From NCBI GenBank assembly GCA_025359105.1, contig JANYHK010000026.1, positions 62,001 to 126,000 on the forward strand: DNA of 64,000 nucleotides, given 5' to 3'. This stretch comes from Myxococcales bacterium (lineage in GTDB: Bacteria; Myxococcota_A; Polyangia; Polyangiales; Polyangiaceae). Below, in pieces: positions 25,884 through 34,077 of this stretch; the first letter of the stretch is position 1, and each line of letters begins with the position of its first letter. The notes beneath the pieces were generated by a model. The model saw only the letters and a program-made list of their open reading frames with translations. It did not search any database and was not told the origin of the DNA. The position numbers and the translations under genes were made by a program.

Positions 25884-27635
25884 GTGAACGTGAACCCCGG
25901 CAACCCTCAAGACCCACGCTCCGCTGCCGCCCCGCATCGCGTGATCGGGCGGTTCGCGATCCACGACATCATCGCCTCGGGCGGCATGGCAACGGTCCAC
26001 TTCGGCCGGATGACGGGGGCGGTGGGGTTCAGCAAGACCGTGGCCGTCAAGCGCCTGCACCCGCACCTCGCGAGCAACCCCGATTTCGTGGCCATGCTCG
26101 TCGACGAGGCGCGCCTCGCCGCGCGCGTGCAGCACCCGAACGTGGTCGCGACGCTCGACGTCCTCCTCGAGGGCGGCGAGGTGCTGATCGTCCTCGAGTA
26201 CGTGCACGGCGAGTCGCTCTGGCACCTCCTGACCGCGAGCGCCAAGCGGGGATACCGTGTCGCGCCGAGCATCGTCTCGGCGATCGTCATCAACGCGCTG
26301 CACGGCCTGCACGCGGCGCACGAGGCGAGCGACGAGCACGGCGAGCCGCTGGGGCTGGTGCATCGCGACGTCTCGCCGCAGAACATACTGATCGGCGTCG
26401 ACGGCATCGCGCGGGTGCTCGACTTCGGCGTCGCCAAGGCCACCGGGCGCTTGCAGTCGACCCACGACGGCCAGCTCAAAGGAAAGCTCGCGTACATGGC
26501 GCCCGAGCAAGTGCAGGGGCGGGCGGTCGATCGACGGACCGACATCTACGGGATGGCGGCGGTCCTCTGGGGCGCCCTCGCCGGGAGACGCCTCGTCGAC
26601 GGGGACAACGAAGCCGAGCTGATCGTGAGGGTGGTTCAGGGCGGCTTCCCGCCGCCGAGCGCGGTCGCGCCAGGCCTGTCGCCTCAGCTCGACGCGATCG
26701 TCATGAGCGGCCTCGCGCAGGATCCGGTCTTGCGCTTCCAGACCGCGCGCGACATGGCGCTGGCCCTCGAGAGCGTGTGCCCAGCCGCGTCGCCGTTCGA
26801 GGTCGCCGAGTGGGTGAAGTCGGTCGGCGCCGAAGCCCTGGCGCTCCGCAGCGCGCGCGTGCGCGAGATGGAGAGCCGCTCCGACGTCCGCGTCTCGCAG
26901 GATGTGACGGGCAGGATGGTCGTACGCAGCGGCTTCGACCCGTCGCGCTCGGGCGTCGTGTCTGCGACGACGGCGACGCACACCCACGTGACGCCCGCCG
27001 GGGCGTCGTACGAGAGCCCCTCCCACCCGGCGACGCTGCCCCTCCCGCTGACGGCGCCGATGACTCTGGCCATGCCGACGCGGGCGAACCCGCCGTCGCA
27101 GCCGCCCTCGCAGGCGCCCCCGGTCGCATCCGCACCCTTCGCATCCGCCACACCCTTCGCATCCGCCGCATCTGCCGGATCCGCCGCGGCCGTCGCGGCC
27201 GTCGCGCCCGTCGCGCCGCAGCCCCCGGCCGGGTCCGCGACGCGGCTCGTCGTCACCGCGCTGGCCTCGATCCTCGTCACGACGGCGCTCGTGGTGGCGG
27301 GCTACGTCTATGTGACGCGAAGGCCAAAGCCCACCACCATCGGGCCGACGATCGCGACGAGCGCACGGGCAGAGGCCGTGGCCAGCCCGACGCCGCCTGC
27401 GGTGCCGGCACCCACGGCCCCTGCACCTGCGACGATCCCGGTGCAGGATCTCCCGACCGCGGCGCCCAGGACCGGCGCGCGCGCCGCGAACGATCCCGCC
27501 GCGCCGGGCCCCGTCGCCGTCCCTCGCACGCCCGCGACGAACGGGCGCACCGGCGGCAAGGCGAAGCCCAACTGCGACTCGCCGTTTTACGTCGACTCCG
27601 AGGGCATCAAGCAGATCCGTCCGGAGTGCATGTGA
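25884..27635 (+). CDS. Membrane-anchored Ser/Thr protein kinase
   Basis: 583 residues, GTG start one base after the previous stop. Kinase domain at the N-terminus: glycine loop ASGGMATVHFG near residue 31, VAVKRLHP, catalytic HRDVSPQN near 160 (a common bacterial variant of HRDLKPEN), LDFGVAKA and YMAPEQVQG. After residue about 310 comes a long Pro/Ala/Ser linker containing tandem SAPFASAT-like repeats, then one transmembrane helix near 454-477 (LVVTALASILVTTALVVAG) and an extracytoplasmic Pro/Ala tail ending in a small Cys domain (NCDSPFYVDSEG ... RPECM). Middle gene of the second kinase run; the next gene overlaps its stop by 4 bases. Confidence 0.9.
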   Translation: MNVNPGNPQDPRSAAAPHRVIGRFAIHDIIASGGMATVHFGRMTGAVGFSKTVAVKRLHPHLASNPDFVAMLVDEARLAARVQHPNVVATLDVLLEGGEVLIVLEYVHGESLWHLLTASAKRGYRVAPSIVSAIVINALHGLHAAHEASDEHGEPLGLVHRDVSPQNILIGVDGIARVLDFGVAKATGRLQSTHDGQLKGKLAYMAPEQVQGRAVDRRTDIYGMAAVLWGALAGRRLVDGDNEAELIVRVVQGGFPPPSAVAPGLSPQLDAIVMSGLAQDPVLRFQTARDMALALESVCPAASPFEVAEWVKSVGAEALALRSARVREMESRSDVRVSQDVTGRMVVRSGFDPSRSGVVSATTATHTHVTPAGASYESPSHPATLPLPLTAPMTLAMPTRANPPSQPPSQAPPVASAPFASATPFASAASAGSAAAVAAVAPVAPQPPAGSATRLVVTALASILVTTALVVAGYVYVTRRPKPTTIGPTIATSARAEAVASPTPPAVPAPTAPAPATIPVQDLPTAAPRTGARAANDPAAPGPVAVPRTPATNGRTGGKAKPNCDSPFYVDSEGIKQIRPECM

Positions 27636-28498
27636 AGCTTCGCGGTCCCCTCGGCGTGGCCGCCGCCGCCGCGTCGCTGCTGCTCGTCGCACCGCACGCG
27701 CGCGCGGGCAAGAGAGAGTGCGCGACGGCGTACGTGGAGGCGCAGCGCGCGATGAAGGCGGGCACGCTCAAGAAGGCGCGCGAGCAGCTCGCCGTCTGCG
27801 CGCATGTCGAGTGTCTCGCCGCCATCCGCAAGGACTGCGTGGAGTGGCTCGATCAGGTCAACGCCAGTATCCCGTCGATCGTCGCGCGCGCGAAGGGGCC
27901 GGACGGCAAAGAGACCGTCGACGTGCGCCTGCTCGTCGACGGCGAGATCGTCGCCGAGAAGATCGACGTGCGCGCCGTCGAGCTCGAGCCCGGCAAGCAC
28001 AAGCTCCGCTTCGAGATGGCGGCGCACGATCCGGTGGAGCAAGAGGTCATCCTCCGGCAGGGGGAGCGCAACCGCCTCGTGGAGGCGAGCTTCGCTCCGA
28101 AGGGGCAGACGGAGGCGCAACCACAGGCCACGACGCAGGACGGCGGGTCCACCGCGTCGCTCACGACCACGCCCGACAAGCCGCCGCCGCGCGTGCTCCC
28201 CTATGTCTTCGGTGGCCTCGCCCTGGCCGCGTTCGCCGGGACCGGCGTCTTCTGGTACCGCGCAGAGTCGGGCCGCTCCACGCTCGACAGCGCACATTGC
28301 GCCCCCAATTGCGCGAGCGGAGACGTGTCCGCGATCAAGCGCGACCGCCTGATCGGCGACGTGTGCCTCGGCGCCGGCGTTGTCCTGGCGGGCCTGGCCG
28401 TCGTCTTCCTCGTCACGCCAAAGTCGGCCGCGAAGAAGGCCGCGTGGGAGACCTGGACCTCGACGGCTCAGCTCGTCGGCACGGGCCTGCCGTTCTGA
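27632..28498 (+). CDS. Secreted TPR/PEGA-like two-helix membrane partner of the kinase
   Basis: 288 residues from a GTG in a GTGA overlap with the kinase stop. Signal peptide (LGVAAAAASLLLVAPHARAG), helical TPR-like segment (AYVEAQRAMKAGTLKKAREQ), then a PEGA-like beta segment (VDVRLLVDGEIVAEKIDVRA, ELEPGKHKLRFE), a Gln/Thr linker and two C-terminal hydrophobic helices near 188-210 and 240-262. Between them lie HCAPNC and KRDRLIG. Same organisation as the kinase partner at 7480-8460: helical repeat, PEGA-like part, helix, Cys pair, R-x-R-L-x-G, helix. Probably sits on the outer face of the membrane beside the kinase's extracytoplasmic tail. Role unknown. Confidence 0.78.
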   Translation: MKLRGPLGVAAAAASLLLVAPHARAGKRECATAYVEAQRAMKAGTLKKAREQLAVCAHVECLAAIRKDCVEWLDQVNASIPSIVARAKGPDGKETVDVRLLVDGEIVAEKIDVRAVELEPGKHKLRFEMAAHDPVEQEVILRQGERNRLVEASFAPKGQTEAQPQATTQDGGSTASLTTTPDKPPPRVLPYVFGGLALAAFAGTGVFWYRAESGRSTLDSAHCAPNCASGDVSAIKRDRLIGDVCLGAGVVLAGLAVVFLVTPKSAAKKAAWETWTSTAQLVGTGLPF

Positions 28499-28573
28499 AG
28501 GGCTCCGCGACGGGCCGGAGGCGCGGAACACAGCAGACCTCCCACGCTAACCACATGTAATCACGTGGACTTG

Positions 28574-28606
28574 CCTATTAAAACTGGGGCATATTGCCCA
28601 ATAGGG
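28574..28606 (+). promoter_or_regulatory. Nested dyads upstream of a His-rich lipoprotein
   Basis: CCTATT (28574-28579) pairs with AATAGG (28601-28606), and inside them TATTG and CAATA form a perfect dyad around CC (28592-28603). The stretch is AT-rich for this window and lies 37-69 bases before the lipoprotein ATG, a good position for an operator/promoter. Confidence 0.35.
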
Positions 28607-28642
28607 GACATTGCGCCCCTCTCGTCTGGTATTTCTGGGCTC

Positions 28643-29590
28643 ATGCGAAGCCACTCGATCCTGCTCCCCGTGTCCGGGCTCCTCTCCTTCTTCTCCTTCT
28701 TCTCCTTCTTCTCCTTCTTCTCCTTCTTCTCCTTCTTCGCGCTCGTGTCCGCGTGCGGAGCCGCGGCGACGCCGGCGAACGACGGATCGAACGCGAAGAA
28801 CGAGTCGCCGAAGCACGGCGAGTCCGTCTCGAAGGTGCCGCACCCGACGCCGCACACGTGCGGTGCCGAGGACAAGGTCCACGCGCACGACATCCACGAC
28901 GAGGACGGCAGCGAGACGTTCGTGCCGTGCTCGGACAGCGGCAAGCACGACTTCTCCGGCCTCATCAAGATCGAGACGATGCCCGAGGGCGTCCACATCA
29001 CCATCCACGCGACCGACGACGAGGTGAAGACCGGCGCGCTCGGCAGCGACGTGAAGAACCGCGACGCCGTCATCGTGTACCCCCGCGGCAAAGGCGCCAA
29101 GTCGGTGGAGGTGCCGCTCATGCACACGGCGCACGGCTACACCGGCGACAAGATCGTCCCGTGGGAGGACCTCGACAAGATGACCGACGAGGGGACCAAG
29201 ATCCACGTCGCCATCTTCGACCACGACGCCAAGAGCGGCGCGCACGAAGAGCTCAGCGTGCAGATCGCCGTGTCGACCGGCAAGAGCTGCGAGAAGGCGA
29301 TGGACGAGAACCCGCAGACGATTGACATGGGCAAGAAGAACAGCAAGCCGGACCTGTCGAAAGATCAGCTTGGCCGACCGATGCAGAGTAGCCAATTCTT
29401 CTCGGGCTGCGGGCTACCTGACAGCGCGAACGCCGACATCTGCGTCGCCGTGAAGCAGGGCAAGCCGCTCGGCGTCTCGGTGAAGGTCTCGCCGTCGAAC
29501 AACAAGGTCGCGGCGTGCATCGACAAGGCGACGCGCAAGCTGGCCTTTCCCCAGAGCGACAAGCTCGACGTGGTGAAGCAGCACTTCTGA
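28643..29590 (+). CDS. His/Asp-rich lipoprotein with repeat-encoded signal peptide
   Basis: 315 residues from the ATG before RSHSILLPVSG; the frame opens 78 bases earlier but only this start yields a signal peptide. The hydrophobic core is six Ser-Phe-Phe repeats followed by lipobox LVSACG. The mature N-terminus is charged and His-rich (HPTPHTC, HAHDIHDEDGSE), followed by a beta domain (GVHITIHATDDEV, KNRDAVIVYPRGKG) and a C-terminal Cys-containing part (SGCGLPDSANADIC). The His/Asp clusters suggest metal binding, but no family is recognised. It has its own upstream region with dyads, after the second kinase operon. Confidence 0.72.
   Translation: MRSHSILLPVSGLLSFFSFFSFFSFFSFFSFFALVSACGAAATPANDGSNAKNESPKHGESVSKVPHPTPHTCGAEDKVHAHDIHDEDGSETFVPCSDSGKHDFSGLIKIETMPEGVHITIHATDDEVKTGALGSDVKNRDAVIVYPRGKGAKSVEVPLMHTAHGYTGDKIVPWEDLDKMTDEGTKIHVAIFDHDAKSGAHEELSVQIAVSTGKSCEKAMDENPQTIDMGKKNSKPDLSKDQLGRPMQSSQFFSGCGLPDSANADICVAVKQGKPLGVSVKVSPSNNKVAACIDKATRKLAFPQSDKLDVVKQHF
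28684..28737 (+). repeat. Six tandem 9-bp units inside a signal peptide
   Basis: Six perfect copies of CTCCTTCTT encode the Ser-Phe-Phe run of the lipoprotein signal peptide. The unit is a multiple of three, so slippage would change hydrophobic-core length but keep the frame. It is the second such repeat in this window. Confidence 0.9.
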
Positions 29591-29633
29591 GCGACGCCGT
29601 TCGCCCTTCGAGCACGCCGCCGGCGCTCTACCG

Positions 29634-30596
29634 TCACTTCGGCGGCGGTGGGACTTTCGGTACGCACGTCGACTGCCCGGCGCCGGTGACCTTCAGCGGC
29701 GCGGTGCCGATGGGGGCGGTGGTCTTCTTGGCCGGATCGTACTGGGAGATGGCGTCGTTCTCGAACGCGTAGAACGAGCCGCCCCAAAACGCGAGCGCCT
29801 GGCTGCCGCCGCCCGTCGCGGAGATGGGCCACGAGCCGAGGGTGGTCGCGTCTTTGGGGCTCAGGTCGTAGAGCGTCGGGCTGGAGACGTCTTGGAGGAA
29901 GTACAGGGTCCCGTCGCCGTTGCTCGTCATGTCCCCGAGCGTACCGGAGATGTTCGCCTTGCCGACGCTCGTGAGCTTTCCCGACGCGATGTCGAACGTC
30001 GCGACGTCTGCCGAGTTGTTCATGAGGTAGAGCGTGTTGTCGACCGCGTTCGTGACGCCGATGAACGTGAGCGAGAAGTCCAGGAAGCCGATGTTGGGCT
30101 TCCATGTGGAGACGGCCGAGCACGACGCGTTGGCTGTGCTGGCCTTGTACAGCTGGCCGTTGGCGACGACCCACGCGTTGGCCTGACGGTCGACGGTCAT
30201 GTGGGTCGGCGAGGTGAGGCAGTTGAACTTGCCGATGAGCGTGAAGGTCTGGGTCGGCGGGTAGAAGCTGTAGAGCGTGTCGCCCTGGCCCGTCACGTAG
30301 ACGAGCGTCGCGGACGGCGGGCAGCCCTCGCCGGCCGCGTCGCCCGCGGAGCCGCCGTCGCCGCCGAGGATGGGACCGCCGCTGCTGCCGCCGCTGCTGC
30401 TGCTGCTGCTGCCGCCGCCGCCGCTGCCGCCGCTGCTCCCGGGCGGGCCGTCGCCGCCGTCGCCGGTGGCAAATCCGCTGGCGTTCTTGGAGCCCCCGCA
30501 CGCGCTCGCGGCGGCCAGGGACAGGAGCAGAAGCGGGAGCCGCGCGGCGCGGGCGGCGCGGGCCGGGAGGAGCGCGGAGATAGCTTGGTCGCCCAT
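29634..30596 (-). CDS. Lipoprotein with propeller-like repeats and Gly/Ser linker
   Basis: 320 residues. Signal peptide with lipobox (AAASACGG), then a 50-residue Gly/Ser linker encoded by a ccg/ctg-type simple repeat (30370-30440). The folded domain shows repeated short units typical of six-bladed beta-propellers: DTLYSFYPPTQTFTLIG, QANAWVVANGQLYKAS, NTLYLMNNSADVATFDIAS, GTLYFLQDVSSPTLYDLS and SFYAFENDAISQYDPA. A surface-binding or scaffold role is likely; no catalytic residues seen. Single gene, convergent with the lipoprotein on its right side. Confidence 0.75.
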   Translation of the reverse strand: MGDQAISALLPARAARAARLPLLLLSLAAASACGGSKNASGFATGDGGDGPPGSSGGSGGGGSSSSSSGGSSGGPILGGDGGSAGDAAGEGCPPSATLVYVTGQGDTLYSFYPPTQTFTLIGKFNCLTSPTHMTVDRQANAWVVANGQLYKASTANASCSAVSTWKPNIGFLDFSLTFIGVTNAVDNTLYLMNNSADVATFDIASGKLTSVGKANISGTLGDMTSNGDGTLYFLQDVSSPTLYDLSPKDATTLGSWPISATGGGSQALAFWGGSFYAFENDAISQYDPAKKTTAPIGTAPLKVTGAGQSTCVPKVPPPPK

Positions 30597-30682
30597 TGAA
30601 TGAACCTACACGCACGACGCCCTTCCGCCCATCGCGCGCAGGACGGCGTCGCGTCGAAAAAAATTCTACTGCTGCGCGAAAG

Positions 30683-31872
30683 TCACCGCCCGCGAAGCGG
30701 TGCTCTCGCTTTTGGCGGCGGGCTCTGGCGGGGCACGCGGACGCGGCTCCGCGGAACGAACGCTCGGAAGATCGCGTCACAGTTGCAGCCGGGGCCTGCG
30801 ATGTCCGAGATGCCCTTGGCCGAGCGGATCATCGCCCACGACGCGCCGGGGGCGAGCTCGATCTCGAGCTCGACGTCCTCGGGGACGACCGCCCACTTGC
30901 CGTGCTCGGGCGTGGCGTAGACGTCGGTGCCAGCTTCGACGATCGCGGGGCCCACGTAGCCGTTCTTCGTGACGTCGTTCGGATCGTAACCAGAGCCGAG
31001 ACCTCCAATCGAGCCCAGGCGGACGCCGCTAGGGCATCCGCACCCGCAGCCGCTCTCGCCCGTCCCGCTGAGCTCGTCGGGCCCTTCGATCCATTCCACT
31101 TCGGCGCGCGCGACCCACCGGCGACGCGCCCGGCGCGATCGCCTGCGACGATGTGGACCCAGCCTGCCGGGTCGGTGCGGTCGGCGGACGCGACGAAGGG
31201 CTTCGCGAGGAGCGACGGGCCCGCGCCGGGATCGCGAAACAGGCGAACGGGCGCTTCGCCGCGGACCGTCCAGCCCTGACTGCGCCGCCCGTGTGGGTCG
31301 AACGGAGGCTCATCACGCGCGAGGGTGAGCGCCTTGCACGGCAGCGGCGCGTCGACGATCTCGAGCCGGCCCACCGTGAACGAGCCCACGAGGGTCCCGT
31401 CCTTCACGCGCGCCTGCTCGACCGGGACGCCGCCAGCGACCTCGACCACGCCTCCACCGAGCGTCGTCGCCTGCGCGAAGGCGAGCGTGCGAAAGCTCGT
31501 CACACCGCGAAACGCGAGCGCGCCGCGGACATCGATCGTGGCGAGGTCGGCGAGTTCGGCGATCTGCATGCTCGCCGCGACGTTGCGGATGCCGACGACG
31601 AACGGCGCGCCCTCGGCGGGCGTCACCGTGATCTCCTGAATGTGGGTCACGCCGCGCACGGTGCAGAGCTGCGGCTCGCCGATCGCCCATGCGCTGAGGG
31701 GGCGCGGATCGGCGCTGCATCCGTAGCTGCGCGGAGGAGAAGCCGCGCCAGGATCCACCGCGACGGCCTGCGGACGCGGGCGGGCAGGTTGGGCCCTCCG
31801 CGGCGCAGGCGGCACCGCGCCCGCGCAACCGCCGGCGGCGACGAGACAGAGCCAGCGGACACACCGTTTCAC
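30683..31872 (-). pseudogene. Lipoprotein gene split by a frameshift
   Basis: From a GTG at 31872 the frame gives a signal peptide with Cys (WLCLVAAGGCAGAV), a Pro/Arg linker and a beta-rich protein up to GWVHIVAGDRAGRVAG. Protein-like sequence then continues in another frame as WVARAEVEWIEGPDELSG, followed by a Cys-rich tail (SGCGCGCPSG, GPGCNCDAIF) to the stop at 30683. The break is at about 31113-31120 in GGTGGG; one extra base there would restore a full-length protein of about 396 residues. Without repair the first frame runs into low-quality sequence to 30829. It could be a real inactivating mutation or an assembly indel in a G-run. Family unknown. Confidence 0.65.
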
Positions 31873-31998
31873 TGCAACCGATTGTACGCGCGATCTGGCA
31901 GCCAGATCCCCTGCGGGCAACCCCGGCGGGCGGCCGATACACGCGCGTCCAAGGCACCCGCATGGCAGAGCGCTTGGCGGTGAGGTAGCTTGCCGGAC

Positions 31999-32196
31999 AT
32001 GAACGCCCGCCTGTTTCGCCTCGGCGTCGTCCTTGGAGCACCGCTGCTGATGGTGGGGTTGCCTCTCGTCGGGGTCGGTGTGTACTTCGTCCAGAAGGCC
32101 GCGCGGGTTCAAGCGGAGCAGCGCGCAGTCACGTGGTCGCTCACGCCGATGGCGGGCCCGAGCAGCGCGGGCGCGGTGGTGAACGCGCGGTTCTGA
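31999..32196 (+). CDS. Small single-helix membrane protein
   Basis: 65 residues from the ATG at 31999 (a TTG nine bases upstream is closer to a GAGG and also possible). One strongly hydrophobic segment at about residues 7-32 (LGVVLGAPLLMVGLPLVGVG) followed by a charged, amphipathic tail (KAARVQAEQRAVTWSLT). No family known. Composition and a clean hydrophobic helix support a real protein, but it is short and has no neighbour context. It could serve as a small membrane modulator. Confidence 0.45.
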   Translation: MNARLFRLGVVLGAPLLMVGLPLVGVGVYFVQKAARVQAEQRAVTWSLTPMAGPSSAGAVVNARF

Positions 32197-32339
32197 GACG
32201 CACGCCTCGCGGGAAACGACGCGACTGGGGATGTACGCGCACGTCATTGCGCGGCCGGACGTTTCACACCGTGCGGAGGCGGACACAATCTCCTCGAACG
32301 CGGCGGAAACGATAACCCCCGGCGCGTCAGGAGATGACC

Positions 32340-32564
32340 ATGAACACTCGCACCATCGTCACTGCGCTCTTCGTCGTCACGGCCGCTCTCGAGCTCGGCG
32401 GCTGCGCCCAGCCCAGGCCCGCTCCCCAGACCGGCGCGCACGCGCTCGTGGACTTCGCGATCGGGGACTCCCCGCGCGCCGAGACGAGCGGGCGCGAGCG
32501 CGGGGTCGAGCGTGTCATGCGCTGGGACATGCGGCCGACGCCCCCGTCGACGCGGCGGCACTGA
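32340..32564 (+). CDS. Small lipoprotein
   Basis: 74 residues. The start ATG at 32340 has AGGAG six bases upstream, which decides it over the ATG at 32334. Signal peptide with lipobox (ELGGCAQPRP, Cys near residue 22), followed by a short Pro/Gln-rich and Arg-rich tail with no fold signature. Lies 79 bases before the sigma factor gene on the same strand; co-transcription is possible. Likely an envelope microprotein; no function can be given. Confidence 0.6.
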   Translation: MNTRTIVTALFVVTAALELGGCAQPRPAPQTGAHALVDFAIGDSPRAETSGRERGVERVMRWDMRPTPPSTRRH

Positions 32565-32643
32565 AATGGGAGTCGATTTGCTCCGTGAAATGCCTCGCCC
32601 CGGAAGTTTCGTCACATTCGCCGCGGTCGGTTACTACCGCCAT

Positions 32644-33264
32644 ATGCTGAACGAAATCGAGCGCGCCCGCGTCGAGGACGAAGTCCGCGCCCTCTGCGAG
32701 AAGGGCGACATGAACGCTGCGGCGACCATGGCGCTGCGCGCTTACGGCGGCGAGATCTTCGCCTTTCTCGTCGCCGTTCTGCGCGACGAGGCGGCGGCCA
32801 GCGACGCGTTCTCGACGTTCAGTGAGGCGCTGTGGCGCAGCCTCCCGACCTTCGAGTGGCACGCAAGTCTGCGCACGTGGGCCTACGCCGTCGCGCGCAA
32901 CGCGTCGCGCAACGCCCGGCGTGACGCAGCCCGGCGCGAGAAGCGGGGCCCCAAGGCCTCCGAATCGGCGCTCGAGGACCTCGCGCAGGCGGTGCGGACC
33001 GAGACGCTGGGTTTCCTGAGGACCGAGAAGCGCTCAAAGCTCGAGGCGCTGCGCGATGCGCTGGAGCCTGAGGACCGCGCGCTGCTCGTCCTGCGCGTCG
33101 ACCGCGGCCTGTCGTGGAACGAGCTGGCACGCGTGCTTGCCGAGGGCGAAGCGCCGCGCGACGACGCGGGCACGCTCCGCGAGGCGGCGCGCCTGCGAAA
33201 GCGTTTTCAGCTGCTCAAGGAGAAGCTCCGCGAGCTGGCGAAGCGCGAGGGATTGACGGAGTAG
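32644..33264 (+). CDS. RNA polymerase sigma factor, sigma-70 family (ECF-like)
   Basis: 206 residues from the ATG before LNEIERARVEDEVR. Region 2 is visible: IFAFLVAVLRDEAAASDAFS (2.1-2.2 core binding) and WHASLRTWAYAVARNASRN (2.3-2.4 promoter melting and -10 contact). Region 4 is weaker but present: LEPEDRALLVLRVDRGLSWN then ELARVL as the helix-turn-helix with inserted residues (AEGEAPRDDAGTLREAA) before LRKRFQLLKEKLRELAKREG. No long C-terminal extension. An upstream anti-sigma factor is not seen. Two small paralogous genes follow 41 bases later, possibly its operon partners. Directs RNA polymerase to unknown promoters. Confidence 0.85.
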   Translation: MLNEIERARVEDEVRALCEKGDMNAAATMALRAYGGEIFAFLVAVLRDEAAASDAFSTFSEALWRSLPTFEWHASLRTWAYAVARNASRNARRDAARREKRGPKASESALEDLAQAVRTETLGFLRTEKRSKLEALRDALEPEDRALLVLRVDRGLSWNELARVLAEGEAPRDDAGTLREAARLRKRFQLLKEKLRELAKREGLTE

Positions 33265-33305
33265 ACGACGGGGTCCCGACGGGCCTCGTTTGGGGAGGAC
33301 CGATC

Positions 33306-33491
33306 ATGTGCGAAATTCCGAAGCTGTCAGCGCCCGTCCACGCGGAAGAGCGCTCTACCCCCGCGCGCATCCCCGAGCCGCTGAGCGACCGAGAGCGCCT
33401 GCGCGACACCTGGGAGGCGCAGGGCTGGGACAGCGATCCGCCGAACTGCATGTCCGAGTACGCGGACGCTGTGATCGAGGCGCTGCGGTGA
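33306..33491 (+). CDS. Small protein A downstream of the sigma factor
   Basis: 61 residues starting MCEIPKLSAP. The C-terminal part LRDTWEAQGWDSDPP, NCMSEYADAVIEAL is clearly homologous to the next small protein (LLVEAWAQLGYEGELP, RCMTEFANAALEAL). No signal peptide or membrane segment; two conserved Cys (one at position 2, one before Met-Ser/Thr-Glu). Not recognised as any known family. Lies 41 bases after the sigma gene and overlaps the next gene by 4 bases if that uses its GTG. Possibly a regulator of the sigma factor, which is inference from position only. Confidence 0.62.
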   Translation: MCEIPKLSAPVHAEERSTPARIPEPLSDRERLRDTWEAQGWDSDPPNCMSEYADAVIEALR

Positions 33492-33676
33492 GCGCCATGT
33501 GCAAGCTCGAAGACCGCCTCCTCGAGGCTCCGAGACGGTGTCGCCCGATCCCCTTGGAGGGTGAGGAGCGGAGACTCCTCGTCGAAGCGTGGGCGCAGCT
33601 TGGCTACGAGGGCGAGCTGCCGCGTTGCATGACCGAGTTCGCGAACGCGGCCCTCGAGGCCCTCCAGCGGTCGTGA
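33488..33676 (+). CDS. Small protein B, paralogue of the preceding small protein
   Basis: 62 residues if translation starts at the GTG that overlaps the upstream stop (GTGA), or 59 from the ATG nine bases later; the overlap favours coupling. Conserved core: E-E-R-R-L-L-V-E-A-W, QLGYEG, CMTEFANAALEAL. It aligns over about 37 residues with protein A, including W, G, C-M-x-E and A-x-A-x-x-E-A-L. Cys at positions near the N-terminus (MCKLEDR) and in RCRPIP. Unknown family; probable tandem duplication. Cytoplasmic. Confidence 0.62.
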   Translation: MSAMCKLEDRLLEAPRRCRPIPLEGEERRLLVEAWAQLGYEGELPRCMTEFANAALEALQRS

Positions 33677-33754
33677 TGCGCGAAGGGCCGACGCTGCTGG
33701 AGTCCTCCCGCGCTCGCCATTTGCGCGCGACTTGAAGTGGCTACGGCAGCGGGG

Positions 33755-33937
33755 TCACGCGTGGCCGAGGCGCTTCAGAATCCGGGCCCGAGCCTCCGAC
33801 CAGCCCGCCCCGCTCTCGCCGGTCTTCTGGGCAGCCTCGGTCCTGCGATCGAGCTCGGCGAGCCATGCGGCATCCCAATCGGTGTCGGTCGGGCCGTCCA
33901 CGCTGGCGAGGATCTCGGAAGCGAGCTCGAGGCCCAT
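33755..33937 (-). CDS. Orphan addiction-module antitoxin-like protein
   Basis: 60 residues from the ATG at 33937. Sequence LASEILASVDGPTDTDWDAA and W-LAELDRRTEAA, then WSEARARILKRLG, matches the C-terminal two-thirds of 'putative addiction module component' antitoxins (TIGR02574/PF09720 type), which pair with ParE/RelE toxins. The usual N-terminal helix (about 15-20 residues) is missing, and no toxin gene lies on either side, so it is an orphan or remnant. Its start may lie upstream in another form; codons before 33937 are low-complexity. Confidence 0.55.
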   Translation of the reverse strand: MGLELASEILASVDGPTDTDWDAAWLAELDRRTEAAQKTGESGAGWSEARARILKRLGHA

Positions 33938-34077
33938 TCTACCGCATGGCGCTGCGGCGCGCCGCTGCCCCCTGGCTGCACGCCGCCGCGTCGAAGAAGC
34001 CCGCCGCCGGCACACCGAGCCCGTGGTTGAACCGCGCCCAGGCTGCGGCGGGTCGACGACGAGGTGCCCGTCGCGGC

